From Nitrospirota bacterium (GTDB taxonomy: Bacteria; Nitrospirota; UBA9217), in the NCBI GenBank assembly GCA_027456925.1, contig DAIDTZ010000390.1:1-10851 (forward strand): a DNA stretch of 10,851 nt, in the 5' to 3' direction. A model generated the notes under the pieces. The model searched no databases and had not been told where the DNA came from. It saw nothing but the letters and a program-made list of their open reading frames with translations. The position numbers were made by a program, and so were the translations under genes. This document shows, piece by piece, positions 5,845 through 10,851 of this stretch. Position 1 is the stretch's first letter. Every line of letters begins with the position of its first letter.

Positions 5845-7230
5845 ATGTCCGGCGAAACCATACTCATAATTGACGATGAAGAAAGCGTGCGCAAGAGCCT
5901 TGCCGACGTCATGAAGGACGAGGGCTACGAAGTCGTGACCGCGTCCTCGGGCAAGGAGGGGATCGATGCGCTTGCCGAGGCGCAGCCGTCGCTTACGTTG
6001 CTCGATATCGCCATGCCCGAGATGGACGGCATCGAGACGCTGCGCAGGATCAGGGAGCTCCGGCCCGATCTTCCGGTTATCATGGTCTCGGGTCACGGGA
6101 CCATCGAGACCGCGGTCAAGACCACGAAGATGGGGGCCTACGATTTCATCGTAAAGCCGCCTGAACTGCAGCACCTTACGCTTGTAGTGAAGCACGGGAT
6201 CGAGGAAACGCGGCTGCGCGAGGAAAATGCCTCGCTCAAGCTGAGCATCGAGCGGCGGTATGAACTCGTGGGTGAGAGCGATAAGATCAAGACGCTCAAG
6301 CAGCAGATCGGCCTTGCCGGCCCGACCAACGGCTGGGTGCTGATCCACGGAGAAAGCGGCACCGGGAAGGAGCTCGTTGCCCGCGCCATCCACCGCGCGA
6401 GCAGGCGCGCGAACGGGCCTTTTGTGGAGGTTAACTGCGCCGCGATCCCGCAGGAGCTTATCGAAAGCGAGCTTTTCGGTCACGAGCGGGGGTCCTTTAC
6501 AGGCGCCACGGGCATGAAGCGCGGGAAGTTCGAACTTGCCCACGGCGGGACCATCTTTCTCGACGAGATCGCCGATATGAGCCTTGCGACGCAGGCCAAA
6601 GTCCTGCGCGTGCTCGAAGGCCAGGAGTTCCAGCGCGTGGGAGGCGCCAAGACGCTGAAGGCCGACGTGCGCGTGATCGCGGCATCGAACAAGCATCTCG
6701 TTGACGAGATCAAGCGAGGCACGTTTCGCGAAGACCTCTACTACCGCTTGAACGTCATTCCCCTCGACGTGCCGCCCCTTCGCGAGCGGCGTGACGACAT
6801 CCCGCGCCTGGCGCGCCACTTTCTGCAGGAGTTCTCCGCCGAATACGGCCAGAAGACGAAAACCATGGACGAGGATGCCCTTGCGCTTTTCGTCCGGTAT
6901 CCCTGGCCGGGAAACGTGCGCGAGCTCCGGAATATTATCGAGCGGCTGATGATCATGGTGCCCCGGCCCGCGCTCACGGCGAGCGACGTGCCGCCGCCCA
7001 TCAGCAACCCGCCCTCAGAGGAAATTCTCCGGGAGGGGCCCGCGATTGCTCCCGTGCGGACCCACGCGGCGACATTGAAAGACGCCCGCGCCGAGTTTGA
7101 GCGTGAGTTTATCGCGTTTAAGCTCAAGGAGTTCGGCGGCAACGTGAGCAGGACCGCCGACGCCATCGGCGTGGAGCGCAGCAACCTGCACCGTAAAATC
7201 AAGGCGCTGGGAATCGAAGCCGAAGACTGA
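5845..7230 (+). CDS. NtrC-family sigma-54-dependent response regulator
   Basis: This 461-residue three-domain activator binds upstream sites and uses ATP to open sigma-54 promoters once phosphorylated. The receiver domain (about 4-120) has acidic residues D10/D11, phosphoacceptor D54 in LLDIAMPEMDG, S82 and K104. The AAA+ domain (about 140-375) has Walker A GESGTGKE (169-176), the sigma-54 contact loop GSFTGA (216-221; serine replaces the usual alanine of GAFTGA), Walker B GGTIFLDEI (234-242), and FREDLYYRLNV and WPGNVRELRN further on. The C-terminus carries a Fis-type helix-turn-helix (about 425-457: GGNVSRTADAIGVERSNLHR). ATG 5845 follows GGAAAAGGA. Overall architecture resembles NtrX/NtrC. 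No sensor kinase is adjacent, so its signal is unknown. Target promoters were not identified in the window. Confidence 0.95.
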   Translation: MSGETILIIDDEESVRKSLADVMKDEGYEVVTASSGKEGIDALAEAQPSLTLLDIAMPEMDGIETLRRIRELRPDLPVIMVSGHGTIETAVKTTKMGAYDFIVKPPELQHLTLVVKHGIEETRLREENASLKLSIERRYELVGESDKIKTLKQQIGLAGPTNGWVLIHGESGTGKELVARAIHRASRRANGPFVEVNCAAIPQELIESELFGHERGSFTGATGMKRGKFELAHGGTIFLDEIADMSLATQAKVLRVLEGQEFQRVGGAKTLKADVRVIAASNKHLVDEIKRGTFREDLYYRLNVIPLDVPPLRERRDDIPRLARHFLQEFSAEYGQKTKTMDEDALALFVRYPWPGNVRELRNIIERLMIMVPRPALTASDVPPPISNPPSEEILREGPAIAPVRTHAATLKDARAEFEREFIAFKLKEFGGNVSRTADAIGVERSNLHRKIKALGIEAED

Positions 7231-7247
7231 AATACAGCAGGCGTTTT

Positions 7248-7277
7248 ATCCGCGTCAATTCGTATTTATTCGTGGCA
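7248..7277 (+). repeat. 10-bp-period tandem repeat, ATTCGTNNNN x3
   Basis: Three decamers stand head to tail: ATCCGCGTCA, ATTCGTATTT, ATTCGTGGCA. They occupy the middle of the 73-base spacer between the regulator and the ABC ATPase. Similar strings are, from memory, frequent between genes in several environmental bacterial groups. TAACAT at 7278-7283 could serve as a -10 element, but I find no matching -35. Confidence 0.5.
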
Positions 7278-7303
7278 TAACATCGGTGCCCGATCACCAT
7301 CGT

Positions 7304-8143
7304 ATGATCACTACCAGCAATCTCACGAAATATTTCGGCGCCCTGGGCGCTGTGCAGTCCGTCAGCTTCAGTGTGGGCAAAGGCGAGGTCTTCGGCCTTC
7401 TCGGCCCGAACGGCGCCGGCAAGACCACGACGATTCGCATGCTGACAACGCTCCTTGCTCCTTCCTCGGGCTCCGCCTCGGTGGGCGGTTACGACGTTAT
7501 CGCCGACCCGCTGGGCGTCAAGCGCTCCATCGGCGTGGTGCCGCAGACGCTGAACCTCGATATCGACCTCACCTGCGCCGAAAATCTCGAATATCACGGC
7601 AGGCTCCAGAAGATGAAGCGGGAAGATCGTACTTCACGCATCGAAGAGCTGTTGCATTTTGTCGGCCTCCGGGAAAAAAAGGACATGCCGGTCGAACATC
7701 TTTCCGGCGGAATGCGCCGGAGGCTTTTGATCGCCCGGGGGCTCATGCACCGTCCGGCCGTTGTGTTCATGGACGAACCCACCGTGGGGCTTGACCCGCA
7801 GGCGCGGCGGATGATCTGGGGTCTGGTCGAATCGCTCAAGCGGAACGGCATCACGATCCTGATCACGACGCACTATATAGAAGAGGCGGACGCGCTCTGC
7901 GACCGGGTGGCCATTATGCGGACGGGGAAGATCATCGCTCTCGGCAGGCCTGTCGAACTCAAGAAGAGCGTGGGACAATTCGCCGTCGAATGCCTTGGAC
8001 GCTATGATGTGCCGCGGCAGTTCTTCCCGGCGAGGGCAGAAGCGATCGAAGCGGGCCGCGACCTGTGCACCGATGTTGTGGTCCGTGATGTAACGCTTGA
8101 GGACGTGTTTATCAGCCTTACCGGGGAGAGGATAGAAGGGTGA
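7304..8143 (+). CDS. ABC-2 type exporter, ATP-binding protein
   Basis: This is the nucleotide-binding subunit of an ABC exporter, 279 residues from the ATG at 7304. Visible motifs are the A-loop region TKYFG (8-12), Walker A GPNGAGKT (34-41), Q-loop Q81, signature LSGGM (133-137), Walker B VVFMDEP (153-159), D-loop GLD (162-164) and switch histidine H190 in TTHY. The C-terminal TLEDVFISLTG is typical of DrrA/NodI/CcmA-like ATPases. A GTG at 7286 would add six residues (MPDHHR); I favour 7304 because MITTSNLTKYFG is the family-like N-terminus, but neither start has a clear ribosome-binding site. The partner permease follows after 121 bases occupied mostly by a heptamer array. Substrates of this class include drugs, polysaccharides and lipids; none can be named here. 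Confidence 0.93.
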   Translation: MITTSNLTKYFGALGAVQSVSFSVGKGEVFGLLGPNGAGKTTTIRMLTTLLAPSSGSASVGGYDVIADPLGVKRSIGVVPQTLNLDIDLTCAENLEYHGRLQKMKREDRTSRIEELLHFVGLREKKDMPVEHLSGGMRRRLLIARGLMHRPAVVFMDEPTVGLDPQARRMIWGLVESLKRNGITILITTHYIEEADALCDRVAIMRTGKIIALGRPVELKKSVGQFAVECLGRYDVPRQFFPARAEAIEAGRDLCTDVVVRDVTLEDVFISLTGERIEG

Positions 8144-8150
8144 GTAAAAA

Positions 8151-8227
8151 CAGAAGTCAGGAGTCAGAAGACAGAAGACAGAAGTCAGGAGCCAGGAGCC
8201 AGAAGACAAAAGACAGAAGACAGAATA
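8151..8227 (+). repeat. 7-bp tandem array, CAGRAGN x11
   Basis: Eleven consecutive heptamers with an unbroken 7-bp period: CAGAAGT, CAGGAGT, CAGAAGA (x2), CAGAAGT, CAGGAGC (x2), CAGAAGA, CAAAAGA, CAGAAGA, CAGAATA. The strand is almost wholly purine apart from the leading C. The variants form a mosaic, not a decay gradient, suggesting unit duplication within the array. It lies between the ATPase and permease genes of one transporter and begins 8 bases after the ATPase stop. Confidence 0.92.
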
Positions 8228-8241
8228 AGATTGGAATCTTT

Positions 8242-8253
8242 CTCCTGACTTCT
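8242..8253 (-). repeat. Inverted copy of the CAGRAGN array, possible 12-bp hairpin arm
   Basis: CTCCTGACTTCT is the exact reverse complement of AGAAGTCAGGAG, which occurs twice in the array (8152-8163 and 8180-8191). Either pairing would make a perfect 12-bp stem in the transcript, ending 11 bases before the permease ATG at 8265. No U-tract follows, so termination is not implied; an effect on permease translation or mRNA stability is possible. Confidence 0.65.
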
Positions 8254-8264
8254 CGACGCATACT

Positions 8265-8996
8265 ATGAACTTCTATCCCATATTCTGGAAAGAGATGCTG
8301 CTCATTCGCAAGAAGCCCTGGCGGTTCCTCGCGTCGAGCATGGTCATGCAGGTCCTGTACTTTGTGACCTTCGGCTGGGGCCTCGGCCGCGGCATGAACG
8401 TGGGGGGCGGCAGGTACCTTGACTTCGTTCTGCCGGGAATTCTCGCGCTGTCCGCCATGAACAACAGCTTCGGCCCGGTGTCGACGTCGCTCAATATCAG
8501 CAAGCTGTACACAAAAACGATCGAAGAAGTGCTTGTGTCGCCGGTGAGCCACTGGGACATCGCGCTCGGCAGGACGCTCACGGGGCTCGCGCGCGGGCTC
8601 TTCTCGGCCCTCACGCTCCTGGTCGTCGGCTTTGCCTCGGGAGTACACTTGCACCTGTCGGTCTCTTTTCTCGCCGTCCTCGGCCTCACGGCATTTTGCT
8701 TCGGCGCCGCGGGCGTGGCAGCGGCAATGTTCGCCCATTCCCACGAGGACATGGCGAACTTTAACAGCTTCTTTATTGTTCCCATGTCGTTCCTGGCGGG
8801 AACATTTTTTTCTCCTGACCGCATGCCGGAGCCCTTCAAGAGTTTGATACTGGTCTACCCGCTTACGCATGCGAGCCTCGTGCTTCGCGCTCTTGCTGCC
8901 GGCAGTGATCCATCCCTCAACTCCGTGCTCGTGCTCACGGCGTACTCGTTGTTTTTCTTTTACCTTGCCGGCATGATGGTGAAGAAAGCAGCGTAA
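8265..8996 (+). CDS. ABC-2 type exporter, permease protein
   Basis: This is the membrane subunit partnering the ATPase upstream, 243 residues. About six hydrophobic segments are visible near 20-40, 52-70, 107-126, 133-157, 167-183 and 217-237. The family pattern is clear: YLDFVLPGILALSAMNN (51-67), the cytoplasmic coupling segment KTIEEVLVSPVSHWDIALG (84-102), and FIVPMSFLAGTFFSPDRMPE (170-189) followed by LVYPLTHA, as in NodJ/DrrB-like permeases. The ATG at 8265 gives the expected N-terminus (FYPIFWKEMLLIRKKPWRF), but there is no clear ribosome-binding site; the sequence before it is the inverted repeat arm. The ATPase gene and this gene make a complete two-gene ABC exporter. Substrate unknown. 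Confidence 0.92.
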   Translation: MNFYPIFWKEMLLIRKKPWRFLASSMVMQVLYFVTFGWGLGRGMNVGGGRYLDFVLPGILALSAMNNSFGPVSTSLNISKLYTKTIEEVLVSPVSHWDIALGRTLTGLARGLFSALTLLVVGFASGVHLHLSVSFLAVLGLTAFCFGAAGVAAAMFAHSHEDMANFNSFFIVPMSFLAGTFFSPDRMPEPFKSLILVYPLTHASLVLRALAAGSDPSLNSVLVLTAYSLFFFYLAGMMVKKAA

Positions 8997-9066
8997 ACTC
9001 GCGTCCCTGCCTGCTGTCGATGACCTCATTCGATAGATGCAAAAATTCTGCTGCCACGAGCCCGCC

Positions 9067-9089
9067 AGAGCGCCTGAACCCGCTCTTTT
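9067..9089 (+). terminator. Weak candidate intrinsic terminator after the ABC exporter
   Basis: AGAGCG (9067-9072) and CGCTCT (9081-9086) form a 6-bp stem around an 8-base loop, followed by a short T run (9086-9089). It sits 70 bases after the permease stop and ahead of a strong promoter, a sensible place for a transcript end. The stem and T run are short, so this is tentative. Confidence 0.3.
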
Positions 9090-9122
9090 CCCTTGAAACA
9101 GCGGCCTCTTCCCCGTTTTTGG

Positions 9123-9151
9123 TTGACTTTTCGGGGCAGTGAGGCTAATAT
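9123..9151 (+). promoter_or_regulatory. Sigma-70-type promoter for the GH57 gene
   Basis: TTGACT (9123-9128) and TAATAT (9146-9151) are separated by exactly 17 bases; each matches five of six consensus positions or nearly so. Transcription would start near 9158, leaving a leader of about 44 bases before ATG 9202. A 5-bp inverted repeat CCCCG/CGGGG (9111-9115 and 9132-9136) brackets the -35 element and might be a protein-binding site, though it is short. This is the clearest promoter in the window and makes the GH57 gene an independent transcription unit. Confidence 0.7.
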
Positions 9152-9201
9152 CTTAATCTGTCTGTATTATCAGCGAAAAGTCAAAAAAACAGGTTTCCCT
9201 G

Positions 9202-10851
9202 ATGCCGAAAGTACAATTTATCTTTGCCGTCCATAACCACCAGCCCGTGGGAAACTTTGAGTTTGTCGCCGAGGATGCGTACCAGAAGTCTTATCTGCCG
9301 TTCATTAAGACGTTCGAACGCCACCGGTCTCTCAAGATCACGCTGCACTATACGGGCATTCTCTATCGTTTCTTTGAACAGAAACACCCGGAATTTATCG
9401 ACATGCTGAAGTGCCTGGTGAAGGACGGCAGGGTGGAAATTCTCTCGGGCGGGTTTTACGAGCCGATCCTGGCCGTTCTTCCTGACGTGGACAAGGTCGG
9501 ACAGATCCGCGCGCTTTCCGATTTTATCCACGATAAATTCGGCTATGATGCGAGGGGGATGTGGCTTGCAGAGCGGGTCTGGGAGCCCCATCTTCCGAAG
9601 TACATTGCCGAGGCAGGCATCAACCATGTCGTGGTCGACGATTTTCATTTCAAGATGGCGGGTCGGCACGACGACGAACTGGACGGCTACTACCTGACGG
9701 AAGAGCAGGACGGCCTTCTTCGCATCTTTCCGGGAAGCGAAAAGCTCAGATACCTGCTCCCCTTTCACCGGCCCGAAGAAACGATCGAATTTCTTTCCTG
9801 CCTCCGCTCCACGGAACGGAACCGGCTCGCGGTCATGGCGGACGACGGCGAGAAGTTCGGCGTGTGGCCCGAGACCTACCGCACGGTCTACGAAGAAGGA
9901 TGGCTCGAACGGTTTTTCACGCTTCTTGAACAGAACAACGAATGGCTTGAGACGACGACGTTTGCCGAATATCTCGCAAAAGAACCGCCGCGGGGAAGAA
10001 TCTATCTGCCGACCGCCTCGTATATGGAAATGGGAGAATGGGCGCTCCCGATTCGCGCCATGAAAGAATATGACGACGCCCTGGCAAAGGTAAAAAATTC
10101 GCCCGAACTCGCCGGTCTCAGGCCCTTTCTCAAAGGTGGGATCTGGAGAAATTTTTTTGCCAAGTACTCTGAGAGCAACCACATGCACAAGCGCATGATG
10201 ATGGTGAGCAGGAAAGTACGCGCCGCCCTCGAAGTGCTGGACGGGAAAGGCGCGAAGAAGAACGCCGAGGCATCGCGGATGCTCGATCATCTCTACCAGT
10301 CGCAATGCAACGACGCGTACTGGCACGGAGTATTCGGCGGGCTGTATCTCCCGCACCTGAGATCGGCTGTTTACGAACAAGTGATCAAGGCGGAATATAT
10401 GGCCGACGCTGCACTGCATCGGCAGGGTCAAGGGGCCGGGGTCAGGGGTCAAGGGAAAAAAAACCAGACGTCCTGGCTGGAGATCGAGCTGGGGGATTTT
10501 GACCAGGACGGGAGCGAGGAACTCATGATGAATTCCGAACTCCTGAACCTGTTCATCGATCCGAAGGAAGGCGGCAGAATATCGGAACTCGACTGGAAAC
10601 CCCGCGCGTTCAATCTGATGAACACGCTTACGCGCAGACGCGAGGAGTACCACGGCAAGATCCTGCAGGCGGTCACGGACAAGGCTTCCGCAGCGCAGGC
10701 CGGCGGAGCGAAGACCATTCACGAACGGGTGGCCATGAAAGAGGAAGGTCTCCAGTATCATCTGCTCTATGACTGGTACACGCGCGGCTCCCTGCTCGAT
10801 CATTTCCTGGGGTCGGGAGTTGACCTCGTCGGCTTCATGCGGTCCGAATAC
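9202..10851 (+). CDS. GH57 alpha-amylase / 4-alpha-glucanotransferase, 3'-truncated by window edge
   Basis: The open frame from ATG 9202 runs 550 codons to the window end without a stop; family members are usually about 650-720 residues, so part of the C-terminal domain is missing. GH57 enzymes cleave or transfer alpha-1,4-glucan chains with retention. The N-terminus FAVHNHQPVGNF (8-19) is the family's first motif; WLAERVWEP (121-129) carries the nucleophile E124, and MADDGEKFGVWPE (212-224) carries catalytic acid D214/D215. These numbers agree with E123/D214 of the Thermococcus litoralis 4-alpha-glucanotransferase. The central helical region includes QCNDAYWHGVFGGLYLPHLR. The C-terminal beta-sandwich domain begins near WLEIELGDFDQDG. 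Between them, residues about 407-424 are encoded by a heptamer array plus an A8 tract, a linker unlikely to be ancestral. No signal peptide is seen, so the enzyme is probably cytoplasmic, in glycogen or maltodextrin metabolism. AGG at 9191-9193 is a weak ribosome-binding site. Confidence 0.94.
   Translation, partial: MPKVQFIFAVHNHQPVGNFEFVAEDAYQKSYLPFIKTFERHRSLKITLHYTGILYRFFEQKHPEFIDMLKCLVKDGRVEILSGGFYEPILAVLPDVDKVGQIRALSDFIHDKFGYDARGMWLAERVWEPHLPKYIAEAGINHVVVDDFHFKMAGRHDDELDGYYLTEEQDGLLRIFPGSEKLRYLLPFHRPEETIEFLSCLRSTERNRLAVMADDGEKFGVWPETYRTVYEEGWLERFFTLLEQNNEWLETTTFAEYLAKEPPRGRIYLPTASYMEMGEWALPIRAMKEYDDALAKVKNSPELAGLRPFLKGGIWRNFFAKYSESNHMHKRMMMVSRKVRAALEVLDGKGAKKNAEASRMLDHLYQSQCNDAYWHGVFGGLYLPHLRSAVYEQVIKAEYMADAALHRQGQGAGVRGQGKKNQTSWLEIELGDFDQDGSEELMMNSELLNLFIDPKEGGRISELDWKPRAFNLMNTLTRRREEYHGKILQAVTDKASAAQAGGAKTIHERVAMKEEGLQYHLLYDWYTRGSLLDHFLGSGVDLVGFMRSEY
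10425..10463 (+). repeat. In-gene 7-bp tandem array GGGTCAR x4 followed by an A8 tract
   Basis: Units GGGTCAA, GGGGCCG, GGGTCAG and GGGTCAA, plus a partial GGG, stand in exact 7-bp register inside the GH57 frame, followed by eight A residues (10456-10463). They encode a Gly/Gln-rich linker (QGQGAGVRGQGKKN) between the catalytic region and the C-terminal domain. As 7 is not a multiple of 3, any single unit change shifts the frame, as would slippage in the A8 tract. Confidence 0.8.

Noticed and set aside
5779..6819. A 346-codon open frame on the - strand, antisense to the response regulator.
   Set aside because: Fully explained by the codon bias of the regulator gene; no domain is visible in the antisense product.
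8151..8227. Could the heptamer array be a CRISPR array?
   Set aside because: The repeats are 7 bases with no spacers between them, and no cas genes are present.
9181..10803. A 540-codon open frame on the - strand, antisense to the GH57 gene.
   Set aside because: It is the mirror of a clear GH57 coding frame in GC-rich DNA, has no recognisable domain, and its protein is rich in the His/Arg/Val patterns typical of antisense frames.

Overview
The window is a compact, GC-rich bacterial chromosome segment (roughly 60% G+C by eye) in which every confident gene reads on the + strand. Gene content suggests an anaerobic or microaerophilic bacterium of the Nitrospirota / Desulfobacterota type: a ferredoxin-dependent 2-oxoacid oxidoreductase module, a sigma-54 activator of NtrC type, a GH57 glucan enzyme, and spacers filled with short tandem repeats. 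The phylum is my inference; no rRNA or other taxonomic marker is present.

Layout: (1) 3-1484, the 3' nine-tenths of recN (DNA repair), cut by the left edge. (2) 1582-2986, a small two-[4Fe-4S] ferredoxin subunit followed by the alpha subunit of a 2-oxoacid:ferredoxin oxidoreductase (VorB type); the beta (TPP) and gamma subunits that normally follow are absent. (3) 3009-5801, a sulfur block: cysteine synthase, a Yip1-type membrane protein whose start overlaps the cysK stop, and a NifS-family cysteine desulfurase with a selenocysteine-lyase-like active-site loop. (4) 5845-7230, an NtrC-family response regulator with no kinase gene beside it. (5) 7304-8996, an ABC-2 type exporter (ATPase plus permease). 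(6) 9202 to the right edge, a GH57 alpha-amylase / 4-alpha-glucanotransferase with its own well-formed sigma-70-type promoter, cut by the right edge.

The genes are mostly housekeeping or metabolic. A loose functional link is that CysK makes cysteine, the desulfurase mobilises its sulfur, and the ferredoxin and oxidoreductase subunits consume Fe-S clusters. The ABC exporter and the regulator have no identifiable substrate or signal from sequence alone.

The most unusual structure lies between and, once, inside the genes. Six places carry degenerate tandem repeats with the same 7-bp period but unrelated unit sequences: 1484-1525, 1544-1567, 1806-1852, 5805-5825, 8151-8227 and 10425-10455. Several have inverted copies nearby that could fold into hairpins. 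The last one is inside the GH57 reading frame next to an A8 tract, so a gain or loss of one unit would shift the frame. A 10-bp-period array (7248-7277) and an 8-bp repeat (4624-4639) occupy two other spacers. No tRNA, rRNA, CRISPR array, insertion sequence or complete new defence-type system is visible, and no gene-free stretch exceeds about 205 bases.
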